A stretch of 44,905 nt of DNA from an uncultured Alphaproteobacteria bacterium (GCA_902530595.1 CACAAX010000011.1:1-44905); one strand, 5' to 3'; numbered from the stretch's first letter, positions 1 through 7,261 are shown. Program-made: numbers and translations. The notes: generated by a model not told the origin, from the letters alone.

Positions 1-1
1 T

Positions 2-52
2 GCTACACACTCCAAGACTAGCATACGTGTTGAACCCGGTTGTCTGGTATGA
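2..52 (+). pseudogene. possible C-terminal scrap of an ABM-type monooxygenase
   Basis: The frame open from the window edge reads ...TSIRVEPGCLV and then stops at TGA 50-52. The S-x-x-x-EPGCL pattern resembles the core of antibiotic-biosynthesis-monooxygenase (ABM, ferredoxin-like fold) domains, which normally continue about 50 residues further. A +1 shift after V gives YEEQ, which fits the family continuation, and that frame stops soon after. I infer a truncated or frameshifted remnant. Only about 16 residues are visible because the window begins here, so this is weak. Positions 53-118 are AT-rich with no recognisable feature. Confidence 0.25.
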
Positions 53-118
53 AGAGCAGGCTTTTTTTTAAATAGCAAATCTACCATCTAAATTATATAA
101 ATTTGATATTATCTCTAC

Positions 119-292
119 TCAAAGACTCTCACATGCACGGCCAATACAGATAAGGGGACAAGGCATTCCTTGCTCTGGTTCCCTAAAACAGCGCAACAGC
201 TCTCTTGCTCCATAAATACTGTTGTTTGAGGGTGCATTATTAAACTGTTCACAGCTAAGTATGTGGGCTAATCTCAGTATTTTGGATCGCAT
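119..292 (-). pseudogene. 57-codon truncated copy of the cysteine-rich tail of the lyase-like gene at 3672-4856
   Basis: An intact frame runs from ATG 290-292 to TGA 119-121 and encodes 57 residues. They align without gaps to the last 57 residues of the 394-aa protein at 3672-4856: about 40 of the final 47 residues are identical, including NNSIYG, RCFREPEQGMPCPLIC and GRACESL, while the first ten codons have diverged. The lyase domain itself is absent, so this is most likely the 3' remnant of a second copy. Two things are odd. The frame and all five shared Cys codons are preserved, and the ATG lies 7 nt after the stop of the upstream cyclase gene, so coupled translation of a small Cys-rich peptide cannot be excluded. 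No Shine-Dalgarno sequence is visible. Confidence 0.7.
119..292. repeat. direct repeat, copy 1 (partner 3672-3845)
   Basis: About 174 bp match 3672-3845 in the same orientation without an indel apparent in the aligned codons; identity is high over the proximal 140 bp and falls off after it. The two copies bracket about 3.4 kb carrying the cyclase and small orphan genes, which could be deleted or duplicated by recombination between them. Confidence 0.75.
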
Positions 293-299
293 GTCTTAT

Positions 300-1586
300 T
301 CAAACAGTAATTTTATGAAGGTCTATTTTCTCTTTTCTTCCTCTTATCGAGAATTTGGAAACCACTTCAGAGGATAGGTTTTCATTGATTTCACTCATAA
401 CTTTATCAGAAAATAAAACTTCCGCATCTATCTCTTTGCAGGCATCACATATTCTACTCGCTACATTTACAGTATCACCGATAACAGTATATTCTACCCT
501 GTCACTACTCCCCACGTTTCCAACAAAACACCCTCCAAAATGAACACCCACTCGATGCCTTACTATTGGTAGCTTATTTTTTTCTCTTTCTTTTTCCCAA
601 TCACGCATCGAGACTTGCATTTGTCTTACACAATTTAGAGCATTTTGCGCATCATTGCCTCTCGAAAATGGAGTTCCAAAGGTAGCCATTACACTATCTC
701 CAATAAACTTATCAACAGTTCCCCCATGTTCAAATACTGCGGATACCATTTTTGTTTGGTACTCAGATAATAAAGCCAATACCTCTTGGGGTTTCATTCC
801 TTCCGAGAGTTTTGTGAAATTGGATATATCGGTAAAAAGAACAGCAATTTGTTGCTCTTTTTCCTGATCTAAGTCATGTTTATCCTTATTCTTCTCAATT
901 TCATCTCTAACCTCTGGCGAGAAATATCTTCCTAAAAGATTGTTAGACCTTTCGTGGGCTATTGCATCTTTAAGGTTTCTTTGCATACTCCATGCAATTG
1001 CAATTAATGCTATGGCGCTTAACGTAACAATTGCTGCATTTTGGGAAAAAATTCCGCCATTCATTGCAAAGAGGTTCGATGTTATTAATGCGGGGTCATA
1101 ACTCAAAAATGTCTTCGGATGGAAGATGATGTTAGAAACAGAAAGCGCCGTGATCAAATAGTAGTAGATGATAAAAAATACTGACAGGTAAAATCTTGAT
1201 AAAAGCACCCCGAGTATCATGGCATAGTAAACAAACACAAAGGAATAGTCTAACATTCTACCACCGTAAGTATTAAAGTAGTCAAGCACTCCATCATTTA
1301 TTCCGAAAATAGCACGCCTAAGCCATGGAAGAACGAGCATCCAAAATACAAGTAAAGTTAGAAAATAGTTATAATTTTTTGCATTAACAAATACGGCAAC
1401 TAATACAAATATGGTTGTTCCAGTCAATGTAAAAACTGTAAATAATTGCCCAGCAAGCGCACTTGCCCAACCTAAATTAGTTAAAATAGAGACAAAAATA
1501 CTCGTGAAGTTTAGTCCGGCACCGACCGTGCAAGCCAACCGTAAACCGTTAACATGTCTTTTTCTTATTAAATCTTTATCATTCAT
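300..1586 (-). CDS. membrane-anchored class III adenylate/guanylate cyclase
   Basis: This 428-residue protein probably converts ATP (or GTP) to a cyclic nucleotide at the cytoplasmic face of the inner membrane. Residues about 20-200 form several hydrophobic segments of an unclassified membrane sensor region. A linker follows (LLGRYFSPEVRDEI, 217-230), then a class III catalytic domain (about 246-425). Visible catalytic residues are the metal-binding aspartates D253 (FTDIS) and D297 (FIGDSVM), the base-contacting K293 and D371 (VIGDTVN, the adenylate-cyclase-like Lys/Asp pair), and N374 and R378 for the transition state. Domain order matches bacterial cyclases with N-terminal membrane domains, and the protein looks complete. 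The ATG at 1584-1586 has only a poor ribosome site. The nucleotide product and the stimulus are not deducible. Confidence 0.9.
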   Translation of the reverse strand: MNDKDLIRKRHVNGLRLACTVGAGLNFTSIFVSILTNLGWASALAGQLFTVFTLTGTTIFVLVAVFVNAKNYNYFLTLLVFWMLVLPWLRRAIFGINDGVLDYFNTYGGRMLDYSFVFVYYAMILGVLLSRFYLSVFFIIYYYLITALSVSNIIFHPKTFLSYDPALITSNLFAMNGGIFSQNAAIVTLSAIALIAIAWSMQRNLKDAIAHERSNNLLGRYFSPEVRDEIEKNKDKHDLDQEKEQQIAVLFTDISNFTKLSEGMKPQEVLALLSEYQTKMVSAVFEHGGTVDKFIGDSVMATFGTPFSRGNDAQNALNCVRQMQVSMRDWEKEREKNKLPIVRHRVGVHFGGCFVGNVGSSDRVEYTVIGDTVNVASRICDACKEIDAEVLFSDKVMSEINENLSSEVVSKFSIRGRKEKIDLHKITV

Positions 1587-1669
1587 AAAAAATTCACTAT
1601 CTGAACTTTAGATATATTCCAATAAATATGGAGCTAAATCTAGTGCATTTTTAAATATCGAAAAAAATG

Positions 1670-1765
1670 TTATACCTCTTCAGCAATTTCCAAATACGCG
1701 TCAACCATTCCTTCTTTAACTGTAATTCTAGCTAATAAAACAAAAGGATTTTCACTATCAATCAT
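1670..1765 (-). pseudogene. N-terminal 31 codons of an ABM-family monooxygenase
   Basis: A strong ribosome site (GGGAGG, 7 nt spacing) precedes ATG 1763-1765. The frame begins NPFVLLARITVKEG and ends DAYLEIAEEV before TAA 1670-1672. This matches the first beta strand and start of helix of small ABM-domain proteins, which are usually about 95-110 residues. No continuation is found in any frame after the stop, so the gene has lost its C-terminal two thirds. The preserved ribosome site suggests recent decay. The scrap at 2-52 on the opposite strand could be the missing part of the same or a related gene. Confidence 0.5.
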
Positions 1766-1810
1766 TACATTTCCTCCCAATTCTAAAATAAGTCATTACT
1801 ATTAAATTTA

Positions 1811-2014
1811 ATGGATAGATTAATAGAAATTATTCGAAGGCTACTCCTGGTAGTCATATGGTTTTTTGGCAGTGGATTTTCACTGGTTGTAGTTACCCTT
1901 AGTTTAAATGAGGGCAACCCTCCATTTTACCTTGCGGTCTTAATTGTCTTTGGTTTTTTTGTGCTAAGCTATATCTGTCATACACTTTTGAATTGGATTT
2001 TAGCTCACAAGTAA
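1811..2014 (+). CDS. small two-helix membrane protein, function unknown
   Basis: This 67-residue protein has two predicted transmembrane helices (about 10-30 and 38-62) separated by a short polar turn (LNEGNPP). The N-terminus is basic (IEIIRRLL), suggesting an N-in orientation. I do not recognise a family. The ribosome site before ATG 1811 is weak. It stands alone between decayed sequence and another orphan gene, so it could be a real small membrane protein or a fragment. Confidence 0.5.
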   Translation: MDRLIEIIRRLLLVVIWFFGSGFSLVVVTLSLNEGNPPFYLAVLIVFGFFVLSYICHTLLNWILAHK

Positions 2015-2114
2015 CAGGTAGTAGTCAAATTTTTTTTGATCAAAACAGAGATTTTTGTTGGGAAAAATGACTGAAAAGAACAATAACGGTTAAGGTGAAG
2101 AAAGGAGTAAAATA

Positions 2115-2522
2115 ATGAACCTCAAACTTAAACACTATATCGCAACACACACGTTTCATTCTTCTGATGCTCTGAAAGGTTTTAAAAGTGCCTTTAAACA
2201 CCGCAAAAAAAACTCAGACTGGTTTAATAATGAAACAGTCGATGCAAAAAAACATTTTTTTCGTACCCTAAGTGATAGAAAGATTGTTAATGAAAACAGT
2301 TGGGATGAATTTGATTCCTCTAATTACGCTGTTCTTTACCAGTTGTTCTACGGTAAAGGCGACTTTTTTTTCTGTCATTGGCACGCTATTGATGAACAGT
2401 CAATAATTGACAGACTCGCATCTAATGGTGGAGACAAGTTTTTTATTACAATGGCTACACTAATTGATCCTCCAAAAATTAATGTTGATAGAATGCAAAC
2501 TTATCTTCAAAAGCTGAAGTAA
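2115..2522 (+). CDS. conserved-looking hypothetical protein, 135 aa
   Basis: Not recognised with confidence. A clear AGGAG ribosome site lies 7-8 nt before ATG 2115. The protein is soluble, with no signal peptide or membrane segment. It has an N-terminal basic region (KSAFKHRKKNSDWF) and a C-terminal half with alternating beta/alpha character around GDFFFCHWHAID. That layout is reminiscent of small ferredoxin-like (Dabb/DUF3303-type) domains, but the resemblance is only structural guesswork. It ends 3 nt before the stop of the convergent GST gene. Confidence 0.65.
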   Translation: MNLKLKHYIATHTFHSSDALKGFKSAFKHRKKNSDWFNNETVDAKKHFFRTLSDRKIVNENSWDEFDSSNYAVLYQLFYGKGDFFFCHWHAIDEQSIIDRLASNGGDKFFITMATLIDPPKINVDRMQTYLQKLK

Positions 2523-2525
2523 CTT

Positions 2526-3194
2526 TTATTTAAAAGAACCTCTAGGGTAATTTTTTGGATAGGTGCGTGACATCCATTCCACAACATCCGGATGTTCATC
2601 TACCAAACTGCAAATGCTTTTTATTTTTGGAAATTCATTTAAAACATCTTTTGGAATGCCATCAATTGTTCCTGACACCAACCATCCCATATTTCTCCAA
2701 AGAGCTAAGTCAGCAATACTCATATCAGAGCCAGCCGCCCAAGGTCTTGAAGCAGATAAAAAGTTTTCTAACATTTTAAGTTTCGTTTTCAGTTCTCCTG
2801 CAACGAGTTCTTCTCTATTTAATAATTTCTGTTTCTCTGAAACATCTTTTCCAGAAAATAGTATCCAATTAAATACATCTGTTTGAAAATCAATAAACTG
2901 ATCGATTTGAGCAGCCAGAAAATCATCATCTTTGGGATATAAATCAGCCAGTTTTCCACAGAATCTTGCTATGCCTCCCGTCTGAGCAACAGAAATTCTA
3001 TCTACTACTAATACGGGTAATTGTCCAAAAGGGATCAAAGTTCCATCATCCAAACACCCATTTGATTTTACTCTCTGAAACTCCTCTGAATTAATCCTTC
3101 TATCGTTAAACTCAATCCCACCCATAAAAAGAGCAATTCTAGAAACCTCCGCTCTCCAAAAAGGAAAATCAAGATAAATCAATGTTATATCCAT
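2526..3194 (-). CDS. glutathione S-transferase family protein
   Basis: This is a 222-residue cytosolic GST fold, the usual length. The N-terminal thioredoxin-like domain (about 1-85) has Y7 near the site used as catalytic Tyr in sigma-type GSTs, the GQLPVLVVD strand with its cis-Pro, and SVAQTGGIARFCG, the glutathione gamma-glutamyl-binding region (usually QS; here QT). The all-helical C-terminal domain includes ADLALW, close to the conserved N-capping SxADL motif. Likely roles are glutathione conjugation or peroxide detoxification; the substrate cannot be inferred. It is transcribed convergently with the 135-aa orphan and divergently from the NTF2-like gene. Confidence 0.85.
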   Translation of the reverse strand: MDITLIYLDFPFWRAEVSRIALFMGGIEFNDRRINSEEFQRVKSNGCLDDGTLIPFGQLPVLVVDRISVAQTGGIARFCGKLADLYPKDDDFLAAQIDQFIDFQTDVFNWILFSGKDVSEKQKLLNREELVAGELKTKLKMLENFLSASRPWAAGSDMSIADLALWRNMGWLVSGTIDGIPKDVLNEFPKIKSICSLVDEHPDVVEWMSRTYPKNYPRGSFK

Positions 3195-3282
3195 TTTTCA
3201 CTCTTATAATTAGTTCAAAATTAAGACTTCCTGAACTTTAGCTTAAATGCAATAAGTAACAATAAAAAAAATGGAGTGAAGA

Positions 3283-3663
3283 ATGGATAAGAACCTTAGA
3301 GCCCAAGTGTTTGAGACTTATAATAGATATGCAAATGCTTTTAACGAAGCGGATTTGGAAACAATCAATGATTGTATTGCTTATCCCTTAGCTTATATCG
3401 GCGCAGACTCAGTTAATATGTTAGATAAGTTTCCAATTGATCCAAAAGAACTAAAAGAGAAAATTGGGTGGGCAACAAGCGACGCTTTTGAAATAGATAT
3501 TGTAGCGGTTTCCGCCAAGAAAGCTCATGTTGCAATCCGCAATGTTAGAAGGCTAAGAGGCAATGGTTCTCTTATTGAGGAAGCAACCGCGTTTTATGCT
3601 TTTAAAAATACAAATAACGGTTGGAAAATTTATGCTCTTTCAGACATTACCTTCCCTGCTTAA
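3283..3663 (+). CDS. NTF2-like/SnoaL-like hypothetical protein
   Basis: This 126-residue protein has the layout of the cone-shaped NTF2-like fold. An N-terminal helix with YNRYANAFNEADLETI is followed by a loop (CIAYPLAYIG) and then long antiparallel strands ending in GNGSLIEEATAFYAFKNTNNGWKIYALSDI. Members range from hydroxysteroid-isomerase-like enzymes to ligand-binding proteins; no catalytic set is evident. GGAGTGAAGA before ATG 3283 is a good ribosome site. It ends 8 nt before the convergent lyase-like gene. Confidence 0.65.
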   Translation: MDKNLRAQVFETYNRYANAFNEADLETINDCIAYPLAYIGADSVNMLDKFPIDPKELKEKIGWATSDAFEIDIVAVSAKKAHVAIRNVRRLRGNGSLIEEATAFYAFKNTNNGWKIYALSDITFPA

Positions 3664-3671
3664 TCTTCACA

Positions 3672-3845
3672 TCAAAGGCTCTCACATGCACGGCCAACAC
3701 AGATTAGGGGACAAGGCATTCCTTGCTCTGGTTCCCTAAAACAGCGCACAAGCTCTCTTACCCCATAAATACTGTTATTGGAGAGTGCTCTGCTAAACTG
3801 TTCACAGTTAAGTATCTCTAAATCTTCACATGAAGCCCCACGCAT
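3672..3845. repeat. direct repeat, copy 2 (partner 119-292)
   Basis: This is the 3' end of the lyase-like gene, encoding its cysteine-rich C-terminal tail. It is repeated in the same orientation at 119-292, where the rest of the gene is missing. Confidence 0.75.
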
Positions 3846-4856
3846 TATGTCCGCATAATATATTACTTCATCTTGTGGCGGCTTTTTAATTGAGTTTCGG
3901 TAAGGACCAAACTTAAAACCGAGAAATTTACCCTGGGGACTGAGGTCCCCTTTTATAACACCAATAAGCCGCTCATTAACCCAAAATCTTGTAATCTCTT
4001 TGCCTTTACGCATGTCCATTTGAAATACGAAATCAAGCCATCGGTTTTTGAAATAATTACTAGTCTCCATGTTGGCTATTAACCCGGGGCGTTCGCAAAA
4101 ATCTGATACCTCTCCCTGCATATTTTTAATTTTCCGACACTCTTCGCCCGTAGTTTTTAACTGAAAAGTCACTTGATTATTCGTGATGGTAAATGCTATT
4201 GCTGGGTCTCTTTGACGACCATTTTTTCTATCTTTTAAATCAAATGGTGAGATTGTGTGATAGGCGCTTCCAACATGATTAGGTATGAAAATCGAAAATT
4301 TATACCAGTATACTTCACCATCTCTCATCTCGTGCACCCTTGGTTTTTCTTGTATCTGCATGCGTTGCGCAGTCCCGGCTGCACCAAATCTGCCCCAATC
4401 ATCCGGATGGCCCTTGTCATTCATGCTTATGGACATTCTAGCGGCTTTGCGTCCTTTGAAATCGACTATCTCAAACCCATCTACTTTGTTGATGTTCCTA
4501 CTATTGGGCACAAATAGTTTTGCTGTTTGTTCATCCATTATTTGTAAAAGATTTTCATAAGAGATACCTAACCGACGGTCTGTTAAGTCGATATTTTTAT
4601 CGGTTGCTATTTTTCTAAGAATTTGCAGTTCATTGCTATCAGCAACACCATCAAATTCAAGGCCATGCTCTTTTAAGACGCGAATTAATTGTTTTCTGGA
4701 ATTTTTGCCGATAATACCATCAATCTGCCCTACGTTATAACCAAGCGCATTTAAATAACTTTGTATTTTAATATTTTGTTTAATATCAGCATAGCCAACA
4801 AAAAATGGCCACAATAAGCATACCGCACATATGAAGGTATATTTTATTAGCTGCAC
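3672..4856 (-). CDS. secreted polysaccharide-lyase-like protein with N-terminal peptidoglycan-binding domain
   Basis: The 394-residue protein starts at GTG 4854-4856, supported by AAGGAG with 7 nt spacing. Residues 1-23 look like a signal peptide. Residues about 28-75 (SYLNALGYNVGQIDGIIGKNS) match the PG_binding_1 fold, which would tether the protein to the cell wall. Residues about 120-345 resemble the jelly-roll heparin/glucuronan-lyase-like family (PF14099 type): YWYKFSIFIP, RWLDFVFQMDMRKG and a late YYADIMRGA strand. The last about 50 residues form a Cys-rich tail that is not part of either domain. The expected activity is binding or cleavage of an acidic polysaccharide in the periplasm or outside the cell; no catalytic residue was confirmed. 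A truncated copy of the tail lies at 119-292. Confidence 0.7.
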   Translation of the reverse strand: MQLIKYTFICAVCLLWPFFVGYADIKQNIKIQSYLNALGYNVGQIDGIIGKNSRKQLIRVLKEHGLEFDGVADSNELQILRKIATDKNIDLTDRRLGISYENLLQIMDEQTAKLFVPNSRNINKVDGFEIVDFKGRKAARMSISMNDKGHPDDWGRFGAAGTAQRMQIQEKPRVHEMRDGEVYWYKFSIFIPNHVGSAYHTISPFDLKDRKNGRQRDPAIAFTITNNQVTFQLKTTGEECRKIKNMQGEVSDFCERPGLIANMETSNYFKNRWLDFVFQMDMRKGKEITRFWVNERLIGVIKGDLSPQGKFLGFKFGPYRNSIKKPPQDEVIYYADIMRGASCEDLEILNCEQFSRALSNNSIYGVRELVRCFREPEQGMPCPLICVGRACESL

Positions 4857-4876
4857 TGAAAAACTCCTTTTTATAT

Positions 4877-5260
4877 CTAGATTCTAATTCCCAAATCTCT
4901 TGCGTCTATATACTGATTAAGATTGTCCGAAGATTTTTTCTCAATATCCTCTTTACCCTTTATTAAGCTCAAAAACCTAATAGCTAAGTTAGCTTTTTTA
5001 AACAAATCTATCTCCTCGTCATTTAAAGCGTCTGCAATAATTTTCTGAGAGGTAACTAATAGGTTTTTATGTGAATCAACAATCTCCGTTAAAATGCGTT
5101 CCGTAGCATTCTTTACTGCTTCGTTAAATTTATCATTCTGCCTCCATCGTGATAGCGTTTCTTCTCTAATCCCAAGTTGCTTAGAAATTAGTGATGCTTT
5201 CACACCAGTAGCTATTAAATGAATGGCAATAAGTTGATTTTCATTGAGTTTTGTTGACAT
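4877..5260 (-). CDS. phage-type helix-turn-helix protein (terminase small-subunit-like)
   Basis: The 127-residue protein has an N-terminal HTH: LIAIHLIATGVKASLISKQL then GIREETLSRWRQNDKF, about residues 9-45. This resembles the putative phage terminase/insertion-element HTH family (phBC6A51-like), in which the W-R-x-x-x-x-F pattern after the recognition helix is typical. The rest is helical and charged (EAVKNATERILTEIVDSHK...). Its start overlaps the 3' end of the upstream AlpA-like frame by 20 nt, so the two are a transcriptional unit. No large terminase or other packaging gene is present, so a role as a DNA-binding regulator is as likely as packaging. Confidence 0.6.
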   Translation of the reverse strand: MSTKLNENQLIAIHLIATGVKASLISKQLGIREETLSRWRQNDKFNEAVKNATERILTEIVDSHKNLLVTSQKIIADALNDEEIDLFKKANLAIRFLSLIKGKEDIEKKSSDNLNQYIDARDLGIRI

Positions 5261-5480
5261 TTTGTACCTGTCTTACGGGCTTATGCCCTAGAAAACCTCT
5301 TTGTTTTTTTTGCTCATTTATATAGTTTTCAATTTCTCTCACGTCCCACACGACTTTGTTTGGTCCGACTGGGAAAGGCTCTGGAAAATTTGAATTTGGT
5401 TAAGACCATCGTGTGACGGTTGACGGACTTATGTTCAGCATTCTTGCTACTTCTTTTTTACTTATAAAATTGGACTTCAT
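5241..5480 (-). pseudogene. AlpA/excisionase-like DNA-binding protein interrupted by an in-frame TAA
   Basis: From ATG 5478-5480 the frame reads SKKEVARMLNISPSTVTRWS and then TAA (5400-5402, codon 27). It continues in the same frame as FPEPFPVGPNKVVWDVREIENYI until TGA 5241-5243. The two halves together make a complete 79-residue AlpA/MerR-type winged HTH: recognition helix STVTRW, the FPxPxxxGPxxVxW wing, then EIExYI. It is broken by one nonsense codon with no frameshift. It overlaps the following HTH gene by 20 nt. AlpA-like proteins act as excisionases or as activators of integrase genes in prophages and islands. A single base change (for example TAA from AAA or GAA) would restore it. Confidence 0.75.
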
Positions 5481-5711
5481 AATAAAGATTCCTCTTTAAA
5501 TAATTAAAATTTAAAACTTGAAACCTTCGCCACTAGATTAATAATCTATCCCGAAGTAAGAGCACATTATTGTGCGTGTTGAAATCCTCACACCCTAGGG
5601 TTTCGCCTTGCCGTGAGTAAGCCGCAAATTAATGCGTAGGTCAATAGTTTCTCAATAATAGCATTTAGTTTTTTATAAATAAAGACCACACAATGTCTTT
5701 TTTACATAAAC
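5481..5711. other. 231-bp gap, no gene seen
   Basis: AT-rich non-coding sequence upstream of the AlpA-like frame, containing a short GC-richer patch at about 5585-5635 (CACCCTAGGG and flanks). It should hold the promoter of the two HTH genes. No convincing tRNA, integrase site or repeat of the tRNA-Ser 3' end was found. Confidence 0.3.
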
Positions 5712-5880
5712 CTACTTTTTTTCTTCGTGATCAAATTCTTTATCAATTGGTACTTTTATTCCATTAAGAAGTTGGTTCGTTCTACCCGCGAGCGACACAA
5801 TTGATAAGAACTCTGCATATTGTTCATCATCCATTCCTTTTGCTCTGGCAGCTGCGGCAACTCTTGGTAACGCCTGGTGT
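5712..5880 (-). pseudogene. C-terminal remnant of a carboxymuconolactone-decarboxylase/AhpD-like gene
   Basis: The minus frame ending at TAG 5712-5714 reads ALPRVAAAARAKGMDDEQYA, then EFLSIVSLAGRTNQLLNGI and KVPIDKEF. This matches the C-terminal helices of carboxymuconolactone decarboxylase (CMD)/alkylhydroperoxidase-like proteins (pattern: GMxDExYAExLxIVxLAxxTNxLxxGxxVPxD). Upstream of about 5880 the same frame is simply antisense to the DUF3987 gene, so the N-terminal part, including the usual CxxC active site, is missing. I infer that the gene was cut by arrival of the GC-rich island. The exact breakpoint is uncertain by about 30 bp. Confidence 0.55.
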
Positions 5881-5901
5881 ATCGCCCCTAAGGAGAAAGA
5901 C

Positions 5902-7149
5902 TTGAGCTGGATGGTTACACCAGTTTTATGGGGTGCTATCATCGCTCCCCCAGGGGCAAAAAAAAGCCCATGCCTAAGCAGAGCCCTTATGCCACTCCAC
6001 GTCATTGAACAGCAGCTGGCTTCCGCTCATCAGTTGAAGCTTCAACAACATCAGGTGGCGTTGTTCGCATTTGAGGCGGCAATTGCCCAGGCGAAGGCCA
6101 ATGCAAAGAAAGCCCAGCCTCCGCAGAATGTTCCCATGAAGCCGGAATGCCCCGAAGCAGAACGCGTAATGACCAACGACACGACCTATCAGAAGCTAGG
6201 CGATATTCTTCACTGGTCACCGCGTGGCGTGGCTATTGTCCAAGATGAACTCGTCGGACTGCTGGAAGGAATGGAAACCAAGGGGCAGGAAAGTGCAAGG
6301 GCATTTTATTTGTCGGGCTGGAACGGAGATATGAGTTTTAAGGTGGACCGTATCGGACGCCCCAGTAATGTGATCCCCCGCCCAGCGCTATATGTTCTTG
6401 GCGGTATGCAGCCCGACAAGCTGCAACACTATGTGAGCCAAGCCAGGCTAGGCGGCATTAAAAATGACGGATTGATACAGCGTTTTCAGCTTTTGACGTA
6501 TCCGAACATGCCAACTACATGGAATTACGTTGATCGCCCCCATGATCAACAGGCAGCGGATGATATGCTAAACGCCGTTTTACGGCTTCGTTACCTGAAA
6601 CCGATAGACGTCAATGCGCAAGATAGCCTTGACGGCCAATACGCCTACCTTAAATTCGCGGACGATGCCCAACCTCTGTTTATCAACACCATGCGTGGAT
6701 TTGAAACGGCTGCGCGTAAACCTGGTGTTCCAGCTTCGATCCGTTCCCACTTCGAAAAGTACCCCCGCCTTGTCGCAGCTCTAGCGCTTATCATTCATCT
6801 TGTAGACGGTGGCGTAGGCCCAGTATCTCTCACCGCCACACGGAAGTCTGCTTGCTGGGCGAAGTATCTTATGCACCACGCAATGCGCGTCTATGCATCC
6901 GCCAATAGTGCTTCGGCGACCTCGGTGAAAGCCCTGGCCGACAAGTTGAAAAAACGCGCTCTACGTTCTGGGTTCACCCGACGGGAGCTTGAGCGGAAGA
7001 GTTGGCAACACCTGTCCCTCAAAGAGGACTTGGATGCTGCCTTGAGACATGCCGTAGATGCCCATTGGCTGCGTGAAGAAACACCCGCTTGCGGCGAAGG
7101 GAGCCGAAGCCAAATTTACATCATTAATCCGAAAACGCTTGGCGAGTAG
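5902..7149 (+). CDS. DUF3987 primase/helicase-like protein, N-terminally truncated
   Basis: DUF3987 proteins are P-loop, helicase-like proteins found in phages, plasmids and islands, often fused to primase domains. Here VLWGAIIAPPGAKKSP (about residues 9-24) is the characteristic PxLWGxxxxxPGxxKSP P-loop region, followed by QDELVGLLEGME (Walker B-like) and GWNGD. Family-like sequence continues upstream in frame (IAPKEKDLSW) to about 5870 without any start codon. The nominal TTG at 5902 is therefore only the first possible start, and the N-terminal primase/regulatory part is gone. Base composition is clearly GC-richer than the surrounding genome, indicating transfer. It is probably non-functional, or reduced to its C-terminal ATPase. 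Confidence 0.75.
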   Translation: MSWMVTPVLWGAIIAPPGAKKSPCLSRALMPLHVIEQQLASAHQLKLQQHQVALFAFEAAIAQAKANAKKAQPPQNVPMKPECPEAERVMTNDTTYQKLGDILHWSPRGVAIVQDELVGLLEGMETKGQESARAFYLSGWNGDMSFKVDRIGRPSNVIPRPALYVLGGMQPDKLQHYVSQARLGGIKNDGLIQRFQLLTYPNMPTTWNYVDRPHDQQAADDMLNAVLRLRYLKPIDVNAQDSLDGQYAYLKFADDAQPLFINTMRGFETAARKPGVPASIRSHFEKYPRLVAALALIIHLVDGGVGPVSLTATRKSACWAKYLMHHAMRVYASANSASATSVKALADKLKKRALRSGFTRRELERKSWQHLSLKEDLDAALRHAVDAHWLREETPACGEGSRSQIYIINPKTLGE

Positions 7150-7159
7150 GGATGGCGCT

Positions 7160-7261
7160 ATGTCAGTAATGTCAGTGCCCTTTGAGGCTCATTTTATCAT
7201 CCGTAAAGTTAGTGAGAATACCTTACATGTTTTCGAAACTAGGACAGGTAAAACGTACTGA
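7160..7261 (+). CDS. possible 33-codon small ORF between island genes
   Basis: ATG 7160 to TGA 7259-7261, beginning MSVMSVPFEAHF. No family is recognised. It starts 10 nt after the DUF3987 stop, and its first codons lie in two copies of TGTCAGT (7161-7167, 7170-7176), with the inverse ACTGACA at 7266-7272 just after the stop. The inverted copies bracketing it suggest the interval may be regulatory rather than coding. Confidence 0.2.
   Translation: MSVMSVPFEAHFIIRKVSENTLHVFETRTGKTY

Noticed and set aside
1-60. tRNA-like 3' end around GAACCCGG
   Set aside because: No T-arm or acceptor pairing could be formed; the frame resembles a protein fragment instead.
5560-5640. Left attachment site for the island
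   Set aside because: No copy of the tRNA-Ser 3' end is visible here; only a small GC-richer palindrome-like patch (CCCTAGGG).
5881-6005. 5' part of the minus-strand 97-aa frame across the DUF3987 gene
   Set aside because: Only the part below about 5880 looks protein-like; the rest is antisense to the conserved P-loop region of DUF3987.
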